DNA of 64,000 nucleotides from contig NZ_FRBX01000005.1 of NCBI RefSeq assembly GCF_900142715.1, positions 372,001 to 436,000 of the forward strand, written 5' to 3'. Below are positions 36,222 through 45,316 of this stretch, piece by piece. Position 1 is the stretch's first letter. Each line of letters begins with the position of its first letter. The notes under the pieces are model-generated. The model saw only the letters and a program-made list of their open reading frames with translations, had not been told where the DNA came from and ran no database searches. The position numbers and the translations under genes are program-made. This DNA comes from Flavobacterium pectinovorum. GTDB taxonomy: Bacteria > Bacteroidota > Bacteroidia > Flavobacteriales > Flavobacteriaceae.

Positions 36222-36288
36222 TTTTCTGGCTCCTCTATTTTTTGTACCTTGTCGTGTTCAAAATAAAAAAACAAAACAATTATAACTT

Positions 36289-38553
36289 ATGGCTTTTGAT
36301 ATTGAAATGATAAAAAAAGTGTATGAGAACATGCCCGGTCGTGTTGATAAAGCACGCGAGATTGTTGGTCGTCCACTTACTTTAACGGAGAAAATTTTGT
36401 ACAATCACCTTTGGGATGGAAATCCAACGAAGGCGTTTGGAAGAGGTGTTGATTATGTTGATTTTGCACCGGACCGTGTTGCTTGTCAAGATGCAACAGC
36501 TCAAATGGCATTATTACAATTTATGCATGCCGGAAAGAAAACAGTTGCTGTTCCTACAACAGTTCACTGCGATCACTTAATTCAGGCAAAAGTGGATGCT
36601 GCAACCGATTTGGCCAGAGCAAAAACACAAAGTAACGAAGTTTTCGATTTCTTATCGTCAGTTTCTAATAAATACGGAATTGGTTTTTGGAAGCCAGGAG
36701 CCGGAATTATTCACCAGGTAGTGCTTGAAAATTATGCTTTTCCGGGCGGAATGATGATTGGTACCGATTCTCATACTGTAAATGCAGGTGGTCTAGGAAT
36801 GGTAGCTATTGGTGTTGGTGGTGCTGATGCCGTAGACGTTATGTCTGGTATGGCTTGGGAATTAAAATTCCCTAAATTAATTGGAGTAAAACTAACTGGT
36901 AAATTATCAGGATGGACTGCTCCCAAAGATGTTATCCTTAAAGTTGCCGGTATACTTACTGTAAAAGGTGGTACAGGTGCTATAGTTGAATATTTTGGTG
37001 AAGGTGCAACTTCTATGTCATGTACAGGAAAAGGTACTATTTGTAATATGGGTGCTGAAATTGGAGCTACAACTTCAACTTTTGGTTATGATGATTCTAT
37101 GAGTCGTTACCTGCGTTCTACAGGCAGAGCTGATGTTGCAGATGCTGCAGATAAAGTAGCTCCTTACTTAACAGGAGATCCGGAAGTTTATGCTAACCCG
37201 GAAAAATATTTTGATCAGTTAATCGAAATCAATTTATCAGAATTAGAGCCACATTTAAACGGTCCTTTTACACCTGATTTGGCAACTCCAATTTCTAAAA
37301 TGAAAGAAGAAGCGATTAAAAATAACTGGCCGTTACAAATTCAGGTTGGTTTAATTGGTTCTTGTACAAACTCTTCTTACGAGGATATTGCTCGTGCCGC
37401 TTCTTTGGCAAAACAAGTAAGTGCTAAAAACTTAAAAACAAAATCTCAATTTACAATTACTCCGGGTTCTGAAGTAGTTCGTTATACAATTGAAAGAGAC
37501 GGATTTATCGATACTTTCGAAAAAATTGGCGCTACCGTTTTTGCTAACGCCTGCGGACCATGTATAGGTATGTGGGACAGAGATGGAGCAGAGAAAGAAG
37601 AAAGAAATACTATTGTTCACTCTTTTAACCGTAACTTCTCAAAACGTGCAGATGGTAATCCGAATACTTTAGCTTTCGTGGGTTCTCCTGAATTGGTAAC
37701 TGCAATGGCTATAGCCGGTGATTTAGGCTTCAATCCATTGACAGATACTTTGATCAATGAAGATGGAGAAGAAGTAAGACTTGAAGCACCAACAGGAGAC
37801 GAATTGCCTCCAAGAGGTTTTGATGCCGAAGATCCTGGATTTCAGGCTCCGGCTGAAGATGGTTCAGGAGTTCAGGTTGTGGTAGATCCTGCATCAGAAC
37901 GTTTGCAATTATTAGCTCCTTTTGATGCTTGGGATGGTAAAAATATTACAGGTGCTAAATTGTTGATCAAAGCATTTGGAAAATGTACTACAGATCACAT
38001 TTCTATGGCTGGACCATGGTTGCGTTTCCGTGGACATTTGGATAATATTTCTAACAATATGTTGATTGGCGCTGTAAATGCATTCAATCAAAAAACAAAT
38101 TCTGTTAGAAATCAGTTAACAGGAGAGTATGATGCAGTTCCTGCTGTAGCTCGTGCATACAAAGCTGCCGGAGTTCCATCAATCGTTGTGGGAGATCACA
38201 ATTATGGTGAAGGTTCTTCTCGTGAGCATGCTGCTATGGAGCCACGTTTCTTGGGTGTTAAAGCGGTATTAGTAAAATCGTTTGCACGTATTCATGAAAC
38301 AAACCTTAAAAAACAAGGGCTTTTAGGATTAACTTTTGCTAATGAAGCAGATTACGATAAAATTCAGGAAAATGATACAATTAACTTTATTGATTTAACT
38401 GAGTTCGCTCCTGGAAAACCATTAACGTTAGAGTTTCTTCATACAGATGGTTCTAAAGATATTATCCTGGCAAACCATACTTACAATGCAGGTCAGATTG
38501 GCTGGTTCGTTGCGGGGTCAGCATTAAATTTAATTGCTGCTGGAAAAGCTTAA
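36289..38553 (+). CDS. Aconitate hydratase, mitochondrial-type
   Basis: A 754-residue aconitase whose length and sequence fit the mitochondrial-type branch rather than bacterial AcnA (about 890) or AcnB. The cluster ligands are in GSCTNSSYED (near residue 361) and ACGPCIGMWD (near 424-433); GTDSHTVNAGGLGM and the C-terminal GEGSSREHAAMEPRFLG substrate motifs are intact. It should carry out the same TCA step as the AcnB encoded 128 bases upstream. The acnB terminator lies between, so the two are separately expressed. I found no perfect -7 element in the spacer. Confidence 0.96.
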   Translation: MAFDIEMIKKVYENMPGRVDKAREIVGRPLTLTEKILYNHLWDGNPTKAFGRGVDYVDFAPDRVACQDATAQMALLQFMHAGKKTVAVPTTVHCDHLIQAKVDAATDLARAKTQSNEVFDFLSSVSNKYGIGFWKPGAGIIHQVVLENYAFPGGMMIGTDSHTVNAGGLGMVAIGVGGADAVDVMSGMAWELKFPKLIGVKLTGKLSGWTAPKDVILKVAGILTVKGGTGAIVEYFGEGATSMSCTGKGTICNMGAEIGATTSTFGYDDSMSRYLRSTGRADVADAADKVAPYLTGDPEVYANPEKYFDQLIEINLSELEPHLNGPFTPDLATPISKMKEEAIKNNWPLQIQVGLIGSCTNSSYEDIARAASLAKQVSAKNLKTKSQFTITPGSEVVRYTIERDGFIDTFEKIGATVFANACGPCIGMWDRDGAEKEERNTIVHSFNRNFSKRADGNPNTLAFVGSPELVTAMAIAGDLGFNPLTDTLINEDGEEVRLEAPTGDELPPRGFDAEDPGFQAPAEDGSGVQVVVDPASERLQLLAPFDAWDGKNITGAKLLIKAFGKCTTDHISMAGPWLRFRGHLDNISNNMLIGAVNAFNQKTNSVRNQLTGEYDAVPAVARAYKAAGVPSIVVGDHNYGEGSSREHAAMEPRFLGVKAVLVKSFARIHETNLKKQGLLGLTFANEADYDKIQENDTINFIDLTEFAPGKPLTLEFLHTDGSKDIILANHTYNAGQIGWFVAGSALNLIAAGKA

Positions 38554-38894
38554 TCTATATGATTTAATTATGCTAAAAACGCTCTGTGAAAACAGGGCGT
38601 TTTTTATTTCAGGTAAGCTGCAGTATGATATTTAATAAAAAATAATTATATTTGCAGGATAAAACTTATATATTTCGATTTAATAACGAATTTTATATGT
38701 TTTGTTTAATGTAGTGATTTTGAGTTTATTACTTTTAAATCGATTGAATTTTGTTAATTTGAACTTAATAAGTTGTTAAAAAAGACGTTTTTTTTGCATA
38801 AAAATGTTAAATTCGCCTTATTAGTAAAAGAATCGTTCTTTTTTTGAGTTTATAAAATGAACTACAAAATTTAAAAAAAAATTCCCCCCAAGAA
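38554..38894. other. 341-base intergenic region before the LysM gene
   Basis: It holds the aconitase terminator, a TATATTTG promoter-like word at 38647-38654 about 240 bases before the next start, and a very T/A-rich stretch. No coding sequence is evident. Confidence 0.55.
38576..38607 (+). terminator. Terminator after the second aconitase gene
   Basis: AAAACGCTCTGT-GAAA-ACAGGGCGTTTTTT: a near-perfect stem with T tract. Confidence 0.9.
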
Positions 38895-40034
38895 ATGAAT
38901 TTTAAGTTAGTCGTCATAATGTTGTTTTTAAGTTTAAGTGTTTTTTCACAGGAAAAATATATTAAGCATACTATTTCTAAAGGTGATAATATCACTACAA
39001 TTGCAAAAAAGTACGGAGTAAAACCTAAAGCTATTATAGATGCAAATCCTAATGCACCTAAAATTTTAAAGCTAAACTCGGTTTTGCTAATTCCCAATAC
39101 AAATCAAACTACTGTAGCAACAACAAATGAAGTTGCTGTAAATAATACTTCTTCTGGAACACACGAGGTTTTGGCTAAAGAAACGCTGTGGGGAATATCC
39201 AAAAAATACAATATTTCAGTCGAAGATTTAAAAAAATCCAATCCGCTTTTAGAAACAGAAGGTTTAAAAATTGGACAGCAAATTATTATTCCATCCAATT
39301 CAATTGCAGTATCAGAAAAACCAATTGATGATCTTAAAATTGTAACAGATGTTGAAGTGGTTGTAGAAGTTCAGCCAAAAGAAACTAAATACGCAATTGC
39401 AAAAAGATATGGATTGACAGTGGCTGAATTAGAAAGGCAAAATCCATTTATTAAAGGGAAATTACCGGTTGGTTATGTTTTGAAAATTAGAACTTCAAAA
39501 GAAAAAGCAGATGCTGCTGCAGCTTTGGTTTCTCCACAAGAAATAAAAGAGACAATAACACCATCGTCAGAAACGCAAATTGCAGAAAATACATCTCCGG
39601 CAATTCAAACTGATTCAACGAGTACAATTATAAAAGTGAGTAATCATTCTGAATTAGTCGATCAATTAATTGTAAACGCTACAGAAAATATCGGGACGCG
39701 ATATCGATCGGGCGGTACTACAAAAGCAGGTTTTGATTGTTCAGGTTTAATGATTTCGACTTTTAGTAATTTTGATATTAAATTGCCCCGAAGTTCAATA
39801 GAGCAATCCCGCATTGGAATGAAAGTTACTACTGATGAAGCCCAAAAAGGCGATTTGATTTTCTTTAAAACAAATGGAAGAAGACAAATTAATCATGTTG
39901 GAATGGTAGTAGAAGTTGTTGATGGTGAAATTAAATTTGTTCACTCTTCAACTCATGGCGGTGTAATGATTTCGTCAACAAAAGAACCATATTACCAACG
40001 AGCTTTTTCACAAGTAAACAGAGTTTTGCAATAA
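38895..40034 (+). CDS. LysM-repeat NlpC/P60 peptidoglycan endopeptidase
   Basis: A 379-residue exported cell-wall hydrolase. The signal peptide is MNFKLVVIMLFLSLSVFS. Three LysM repeats for glycan binding follow (about residues 24-68, 88-133 and 157-202; e.g. HTISKGDNITTIAKKYGVKP), then a linker rich in Glu/Thr/Ser, and a C-terminal NlpC/P60 domain (about 255-379). The catalytic Cys is in GFDCSGLMIS; the His residues are in INHVGMVVEV and VHSSTHGG. It likely cuts stem-peptide bonds during growth. It converges on the response-regulator gene with an 8-base gap. Confidence 0.92.
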   Translation: MNFKLVVIMLFLSLSVFSQEKYIKHTISKGDNITTIAKKYGVKPKAIIDANPNAPKILKLNSVLLIPNTNQTTVATTNEVAVNNTSSGTHEVLAKETLWGISKKYNISVEDLKKSNPLLETEGLKIGQQIIIPSNSIAVSEKPIDDLKIVTDVEVVVEVQPKETKYAIAKRYGLTVAELERQNPFIKGKLPVGYVLKIRTSKEKADAAAALVSPQEIKETITPSSETQIAENTSPAIQTDSTSTIIKVSNHSELVDQLIVNATENIGTRYRSGGTTKAGFDCSGLMISTFSNFDIKLPRSSIEQSRIGMKVTTDEAQKGDLIFFKTNGRRQINHVGMVVEVVDGEIKFVHSSTHGGVMISSTKEPYYQRAFSQVNRVLQ

Positions 40035-40066
40035 AAGAGAAATTAATTAAAATGTAATTTCTTTTT
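40034..40066 (+). terminator. Possible terminator after the LysM gene, overlapping the regulator gene end
   Basis: An AGAAATTA/TAATTTCT stem is followed by TTTT; it overlaps the last codons of the opposing gene. Confidence 0.5.
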
Positions 40067-40432
40067 GAAATCCTCGATTGGAAAAGGTTTATTTAAAAAT
40101 TCAGTTACATAGTTATTCTCTTTGATTTTTTTTATTTCGTCAGAATCCAGAGTTGACGAAAGTACATAAATCTGATTTTCTTTTTTAAATTCGTCACTTA
40201 ACTTATCGTATTCTTCCAAAAAATCAAAACCGTTCATTATTGGCATCTGTATATCCAATAGAATAATTAAAGTTTGGTTTAAGTCCTGATGGTTGTATAG
40301 CCACTCCAAACCTTCTCTGCCATTGTTAGTGATGTTTATGTCACTATCAAGAGATTTTTTTATAAGCTGTTTGATAACGAGCTGATCGATCAGGTTGTCT
40401 TCAATTAATAAAAATACAGGTTTAAGATCCAT
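40043..40432 (-). CDS. Single-domain response regulator
   Basis: A 129-residue receiver domain without an output domain. The acidic pocket is LLIEDN (about residues 8-13), the phospho-acceptor Asp is in ILLDIQMPIMNGFDF, the conserved Thr/Ser is in VLSSTLD and the Lys in FLNKPFP. The 11-base overlap with the upstream histidine kinase gene implies translational coupling and a cognate pair. Without an effector domain it must signal by protein contact or act in a relay. Confidence 0.92.
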   Translation of the reverse strand: MDLKPVFLLIEDNLIDQLVIKQLIKKSLDSDINITNNGREGLEWLYNHQDLNQTLIILLDIQMPIMNGFDFLEEYDKLSDEFKKENQIYVLSSTLDSDEIKKIKENNYVTEFLNKPFPIEDFKKKLHFN

Positions 40433-41846
40433 GATGGTTAGGGATTGTTATAATGAATTTACTTCCGATATTGTTTTCAGACAAGACATAAATATTTCCT
40501 CTAATATTTTCAACGGCTTCTTTTACAATGTATAACCCCAGTCCTGATCCTTTGTTTTTGTTTGTTCCAAAATACATTTCAAAAATGTGGTCTTTAAATT
40601 CATCTTTAATTCCAATTCCGTTGTCAGATATTTCAATTTTATTACAACCATCAGCAATGTAGGTTTTAATAGCAATAAACATTTGCTGTTTGGTATTGTC
40701 GGCATATTTAATGGCATTTGAAAGTAGGTTGAAGATAATAATTTTTAAGCGTAAACTATCACTCTGAATTTCATCTACCAATAATTCTTTTGTAATGGAT
40801 ATTTGGCTGGCATTTTCAAAATGCATTAATTGTGAGATTGCTTCATCAAATATTTCCTGTAAGCTAACAGGCTCCAAGATGATTTGTTTTCGCTTATTTT
40901 TAGAATAATCGATAATATCACTAATAAATTGGTCTTGCCTGGCCAGACTCGTATGCATTAAAGTCAAATATTCCCTAATTTGATTAAGGTTGTCTTCTTC
41001 TTGGGTAATTTTGATTAATCCTTGTAAAGAGGTTATAGGAGATCTCAAATCATGTGATGCACTGTAAACAAAATGATCGAGTTCGTGATTAACCAATATT
41101 AAATTTTCATTTTTAACTTCTATTTCTTTTTTAGAAACAATGAGGCGTTTTACCATTATCGAATAATAAAGGCAAACGCTGCAAATGATAATCAGAATAA
41201 AAAAAACATTAGTAAAGATCAGTAAGTCTTTTATTTTGCGTGTTCCTTCGCCTAATGTATTCGAAAAATTGCGTTCATTAATGGTGAGTTTATCACTTAT
41301 TATGCTAATTTGCTGGAGGAATTTTTGTTGGTCGGCAGCGGTTAATATGTTATGTTTTATTTTGGCATTAATTTGTTCTTCTATAATGAATAATTTGAAG
41401 ATTAATTTGTCGCCCTGTTCCCATTCGTTAATGGCTTTGGCTAAAAATGAAACCTTCTTAAAATTCACAAATAACCAAACAAGATCGTCTAAATCTTCCT
41501 GATGATTTCTGCCAACAAGTAATGCTTTGCGGGCAATTGCATTATCTCCGGCTTTTAGTAATGCAACTCTGGCGGTTCCATCACCTTGTGGAACTTTTAG
41601 TTCTTCAAGATATAATTTCCATTGATTTTTGTCTTTAGTGTATAAATAGGTTATTAAATGGCGGGAAGCATCTTTTTGTCCTTTTGAATAATGTGATTCA
41701 CCATTTACATAAGCTCTGGTTGCAGATAATGTTTTGATGGTAAAAAAGTTAATACAAATTAATAAAGCACAGCAAACAAAAACTATTAAAATAAGTATGA
41801 AAACATTTGCAAAACGCAACTTCTTAAAAAATTGGGATTTAGACAT
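40422..41846 (-). CDS. Membrane sensor histidine kinase
   Basis: A 474-residue kinase with an N-terminal membrane helix (about residues 13-35), a periplasmic helical region of about 170 residues, a second helix near 210-232, and a cytoplasmic kinase. The H box is YSASHDLRSPITSLQGL, the N box NLLSNAIKYAD, G1 DNGIGI and G2 GSGLGLYIVKE. The periplasmic part carries no domain I recognise. The gene overlaps the response regulator gene downstream. A promoter-like TAATTTTG occurs about 160 bases upstream. Confidence 0.92.
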   Translation of the reverse strand: MSKSQFFKKLRFANVFILILIVFVCCALLICINFFTIKTLSATRAYVNGESHYSKGQKDASRHLITYLYTKDKNQWKLYLEELKVPQGDGTARVALLKAGDNAIARKALLVGRNHQEDLDDLVWLFVNFKKVSFLAKAINEWEQGDKLIFKLFIIEEQINAKIKHNILTAADQQKFLQQISIISDKLTINERNFSNTLGEGTRKIKDLLIFTNVFFILIIICSVCLYYSIMVKRLIVSKKEIEVKNENLILVNHELDHFVYSASHDLRSPITSLQGLIKITQEEDNLNQIREYLTLMHTSLARQDQFISDIIDYSKNKRKQIILEPVSLQEIFDEAISQLMHFENASQISITKELLVDEIQSDSLRLKIIIFNLLSNAIKYADNTKQQMFIAIKTYIADGCNKIEISDNGIGIKDEFKDHIFEMYFGTNKNKGSGLGLYIVKEAVENIRGNIYVLSENNIGSKFIITIPNHHGS

Positions 41847-42235
41847 AGTTTTCGAGTTTGTTGGTTGATAATCTGATTCTGATTTTTGGTTGTCTCTTGT
41901 GGAAAAAAGATATTCCTTGATAATAATCTTTGGAGCGAGATTGTTCTAATTTTTAAACAAATGTTAATAAAAATTTTAAAATTTAACATCATTATATCGC
42001 TTAACTCAAAATTAGTAAAAAAATATTACGGTTTTACAAACGGTTTGTTTTTTCTGGTTAATTTTATTTTTTAAACGGATTAATTTTTAATGTATTGATT
42101 TTTAGTATTTTGTATGTATTTTAGAGGCTGTCGTTTAAAATTTGAAACAAATTCATTCTTACTCTGGTAGAAAAAGAAGTGCCAAATAAAAAAAGTTTTT
42201 GTTTAACTAATAGAGTGAAAAATAGATGCTTTTAT
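41847..42235. other. 389-base intergenic region
   Basis: AT-rich DNA upstream of the kinase gene and downstream of the small gene at 42236. A minus-strand TAATTTTG lies at 42007-42014 with TTTG 22 bases further upstream. Nothing else recognisable was seen. Confidence 0.5.
42007..42014 (-). promoter_or_regulatory. Possible promoter -7 element of the kinase-regulator pair
   Basis: Minus-strand TAATTTTG with TTTG at 42037-42040 (22-base spacer). The leader would be about 155 bases, so this is tentative. Confidence 0.4.
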
Positions 42236-42637
42236 TTATTCAATTTGATGCCAAAAATGGGCACAACCATTTTTACATTCTGTATTTCTTCTTTCTGTAT
42301 CAGTAATTTTAAAGACCCAAAGCAAAGCGGTTATTGTTTTTTTATTTTCAATTTTGGGAAGTGTAAGCAATTTGTTAAATGCAATTCTTGTAGAATAATT
42401 TTTTAGAATTACAATTGGAGTATAAGTCGGTTTTAAAGGAATGGTATTTATTGCCTTCTGATAAGTTTCTGAATTGTAGTCGGTTTTATTCGGAATAGCA
42501 TTAAATATGTAGTTTTTTAATGTTGTAAAAAGTCCTTCAAAATTATATTCTTCATCTTCCAATAAAAGTTTTAACCCAGTCTTAAAGTCAATTTTATCCT
42601 GAGCGATTTTGTTTATTATTTCTTCTTTAGAAGTCAT
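42236..42637 (-). CDS. Small conserved hypothetical protein, DUF5958-like
   Basis: A 133-residue soluble protein. The C-terminal part (ITALLWVFKITDTERRNTE then CKNGCAHFWHQIE) has Cys, His and Trp residues that recall DUF5958, a family of unknown function; this match is from memory and uncertain. The CxxxC...H arrangement could bind a metal, which is inference. It is the last of three co-directional small genes (42236-43474), 17 bases behind a four-helix membrane protein gene. Confidence 0.6.
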   Translation of the reverse strand: MTSKEEIINKIAQDKIDFKTGLKLLLEDEEYNFEGLFTTLKNYIFNAIPNKTDYNSETYQKAINTIPLKPTYTPIVILKNYSTRIAFNKLLTLPKIENKKTITALLWVFKITDTERRNTECKNGCAHFWHQIE

Positions 42638-42654
42638 TGAATGAAAAATGATGT

Positions 42655-43041
42655 TTAGCTTTTTAAAGGTTCAGTTTTTTTAATACGGCAAAGGATAATA
42701 AGCAAAATAGTAATAATTAGAAAAGGAGCAAAATACTTGATAGCAATTATAAAATCCTCCTGATTTTCACTAACTGTATGAGAAATGGTAAGCAAAGACC
42801 AAATGACAACAGAAATTATACTCAAAGTTCTTGCTCTGTTTACCTTTGACTTAAATAAAGAAAACAATGCTGTTAAATTTAGAATGGCACATATTTCTAA
42901 AAAGAATCTACAAATTAGAGCTGTTATTCCTTGATAACAAGAGCCTCCTTCAATTTTAAATTTTGCAGGCACAAAAGTGTAAGTGTAAAATGTTACGCCA
43001 ATTAGAAGTATTGAAAATAAATATATCTGTTGTTTCTTCAT
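42655..43041 (-). CDS. Hypothetical four-helix membrane protein
   Basis: A 128-residue very hydrophobic protein with four likely membrane segments (about residues 6-24, 44-64, 73-93 and 101-121). Two Cys (SCYQG and ICRFF, residues about 35 and 44) lie near the outer side of helix 2. I do not recognise the family. It is 17 bases ahead of the DUF5958-like gene and 52 bases behind another four-helix membrane protein gene. Confidence 0.6.
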   Translation of the reverse strand: MKKQQIYLFSILLIGVTFYTYTFVPAKFKIEGGSCYQGITALICRFFLEICAILNLTALFSLFKSKVNRARTLSIISVVIWSLLTISHTVSENQEDFIIAIKYFAPFLIITILLIILCRIKKTEPLKS

Positions 43042-43093
43042 TGAATTATTTTTCTTTGTCCAGGAATATTGTTGACTACTTCTTCTGTTTTAA

Positions 43094-43474
43094 TTAGAAC
43101 TTTTTAAAGATATAATCATCTATTAGAAAAGGAAGAATCATAGTTCCAAATAATAATGAAAAAGTGTAGAGATAATCAATTTTGTGTTTTGGAAATTTTC
43201 CAATTTCCGGTTCTCTTTTAAATATTTTGAAGTACAGCGTTCTGGTTATTTTTTGAATAATTAAAAAGATAAAAAGCATTTGCGAACCGAAATAACTTAG
43301 ATTTCTCATTTCATTATTGGAGTTATCTTCAATTAGAATTCCGGCAATGATCAATAAGATTGAAATTGAAATCCAAATTAGGAATATCTTTTGTTGATTT
43401 AATTTTTCGATTTGAAATCCCACAATAACTATTGGAATTATAAAAATTATATAAAGCAGAATGTCAATATTCAT
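43094..43474 (-). CDS. Hypothetical four-helix membrane protein
   Basis: A 126-residue hydrophobic protein with about four membrane segments (residues 3-21, 29-48, 60-77 and 103-120) and charged loops (KIFKREPEIGKFPKHKID). No family recognised. It is the first gene of a minus-strand trio and has a TACATTTG promoter-like word 42 bases upstream. Confidence 0.6.
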   Translation of the reverse strand: MNIDILLYIIFIIPIVIVGFQIEKLNQQKIFLIWISISILLIIAGILIEDNSNNEMRNLSYFGSQMLFIFLIIQKITRTLYFKIFKREPEIGKFPKHKIDYLYTFSLLFGTMILPFLIDDYIFKKF

Positions 43475-43516
43475 TTTTGGTGTTTGTTCTAATTATTAAT
43501 TCTCTTTTTTATTTCT

Positions 43517-43524
43517 CAAATGTA
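43517..43524 (-). promoter_or_regulatory. Promoter -7 element of the small-gene trio
   Basis: Minus-strand TACATTTG, 42 bases before the first start codon. Confidence 0.5.
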
Positions 43525-43600
43525 AACAATTGAATAATTATAATTTTGGCAAAGAACCGTAAACGCAATTATTATCTAAAAACTTCTAATGAAATGAGGT

Positions 43601-43692
43601 TTGCGTGAGGGATAGAGGCGGTATCCTTTTGTGAAGTGAAACGGAACAAAAGATATAGCCGAAAGCCCGACCCGGAGGGACACGCCCAAAAT
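43601..43692 (+). ncRNA. Structured intergenic element, copy A (possible small-RNA motif)
   Basis: It contains GATAGAGGCGG, then ATCCTTTTGTG opposed to ACAAAAGAT, then a GC-rich tail (CCCGACCCGGAGGGAC). A diverged copy in the opposite orientation lies at 56936-57048. I recall similar elements scattered in Flavobacterium genomes; whether it equals the Rfam Flavo-1 motif is untested. A TAATTTTG promoter-like word lies upstream at 43541-43548. Confidence 0.5.
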
Positions 43693-43769
43693 ATTTTTGC
43701 AGCATCTAAAATCTAAAATCTAGAATTTCAGAAAAAAGTATATCTTTAACCAACCCAAAAAACAAAATA

Positions 43770-45182
43770 ATGCAAGAAGAAAACCAGGAAAATTTTAAAA
43801 GAGAACTCGGATTACTAGACGGAACCATGCTTGTTGTGGGTTCTATGATTGGCTCAGGAATATTTATTGTAAGCGCCGATATCGCCAGACAAGTAGGATC
43901 TGCAGGATGGTTAACGCTGATTTGGCTTATTTCCGGATTAATTACGATTATTGCTGCTGTTAGCTACGGCGAGTTGAGTGCAATGTTTCCAAAAGCAGGC
44001 GGACAATACGTTTATCTAAAAGAAGCTTACAACAAACTGATTGCCTTTTTGTACGGATGGAGCTTTTTTGCAGTGATTCAAACCGGTACGATTGCTGCCG
44101 TTGGTGTGGCTTTTTCGAAATTTGCAGCTTATCTTTATGAACCATTAAGTGATGAAAATATACTTTTTGAATTAGGCTCTTTTAAATTGAATGCCGCACA
44201 AATTGTTTCGATTTTGACAATTGTTTTATTGACTTATATTAATAGTCGCGGTGTTAAAAACGGAAAAATTCTTCAAACTGTTCTTACGATTATCAAAATT
44301 TTATCATTAGTAGGTTTAATCGTTTTTGGACTAACGCTTGCAGCAAAAGCTTCAATATGGGATGCCAATTGGGCAGATGCCTGGACAACACGCTCATACA
44401 ATGCTGAAAGCGGATCTTGGCTACCAATTAGTGGAACGGCTTTGATTACCGGAATTTCTGCTGCAATGGTAGGATCATTATTTTCAAGTGATGCCTGGAA
44501 CGGAGTAACTTTTATTGCAGGAGAAATTAAGAATCCGAAACGCAACGTTGGTTTTAGTTTATTTCTTGGAACTTTTATCGTAACAATTATTTATGTTTTA
44601 ACAAATTTGATGTATTTGGCTGTAATTCCACTAGACGAAATCGCAACAGCAAAATCGGATAGGGTAGCAGTAGTGGCCTCTCAATATATTTTTGGAAATA
44701 TTGGAACGTTGATTATTGCAATTATGATTATGATTTCGACTTTTGCCTGCAATAATGGATTAATCATGGCGGGCGCACGAGTATATTATACGATGGCAAA
44801 CGACGGTTTATTCTTTAAAAAAGCGGCAGTTCTGAATAAAGCAAGCGTTCCTGAATGGGCATTATGGGCGCAATGTATCTGGGCTTCGGCTTTGTGTCTA
44901 ACAGGAAAATATGGAGATTTATTAGACTTTGTGATCATCATTGTTTTGATTTTTTACATCCTAACAATCTACGGAATCTTTATTTTGCGAAAAAAAATGC
45001 CGGATGTAGAAAGACCTTATAAAGCCTTTGGATATCCGTTTTTACCAATGTTGTATATCGTGATTGCAACTGCAATTTGTATTTCATTATTAATTACAAA
45101 ATTTTCAACCTGTGGTTGGGGAATTTTAATCATGCTAATCGGAATTCCGGTTTATTATTTTACAAAACCAAAAGAGAGTTAA
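43770..45182 (+). CDS. APC-family amino-acid permease (LAT-like)
   Basis: A 470-residue inner-membrane transporter with about 12 helices. TM1 carries the unwound substrate motif GSMIGSGIFIVSADIARQVGS (split; about residues 23-43), TM2 ends with SGLITIIAAVSYGELSAMFPKAGG, and TM6 has SSDAWNGVTFIAGEIKNPKRN. The pattern is closer to the L-type (LAT) branch than to the CAT-like permease at 7234, so the substrates are probably neutral amino acids. It has a bidirectional terminator downstream and converges on an esterase gene. Confidence 0.87.
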   Translation: MQEENQENFKRELGLLDGTMLVVGSMIGSGIFIVSADIARQVGSAGWLTLIWLISGLITIIAAVSYGELSAMFPKAGGQYVYLKEAYNKLIAFLYGWSFFAVIQTGTIAAVGVAFSKFAAYLYEPLSDENILFELGSFKLNAAQIVSILTIVLLTYINSRGVKNGKILQTVLTIIKILSLVGLIVFGLTLAAKASIWDANWADAWTTRSYNAESGSWLPISGTALITGISAAMVGSLFSSDAWNGVTFIAGEIKNPKRNVGFSLFLGTFIVTIIYVLTNLMYLAVIPLDEIATAKSDRVAVVASQYIFGNIGTLIIAIMIMISTFACNNGLIMAGARVYYTMANDGLFFKKAAVLNKASVPEWALWAQCIWASALCLTGKYGDLLDFVIIIVLIFYILTIYGIFILRKKMPDVERPYKAFGYPFLPMLYIVIATAICISLLITKFSTCGWGILIMLIGIPVYYFTKPKES

Positions 45183-45190
45183 AGAAAGAT

Positions 45191-45221
45191 GCTAAGGTTC
45201 TAAGTTGCTAAGATTCTAAGG
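45191..45221. repeat. CTAAG-type intergenic repeat
   Basis: Phased GCTAAGGTTCTAAGTTGCTAAG words follow the permease stop; the reverse complement resembles the repeat at 57781-57845. Confidence 0.6.
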
Positions 45222-45260
45222 ATTTTTTCAAGCGATAAAATTTAAGACTTTAAATAGAAT

Positions 45261-45293
45261 AAAAGCGCCTTGTTTTTAAGGCGCTTTGTTTTT
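45261..45293. terminator. Bidirectional terminator between permease and esterase
   Basis: AAAGCGCCTT-GTTTT-TAAGGCGCTTT between convergent genes, with A- and T-rich flanks. Confidence 0.85.
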
Positions 45294-45316
45294 TATAAAT
45301 ATGTCTGCTGATACAA

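Noticed and set aside
41886..42406. Short plus-strand frames of 62 and 75 residues upstream of the kinase gene
   Set aside because: Composition is that of random AT-rich sequence and one is antisense to the DUF5958-like gene; no promoter or homology supports them.
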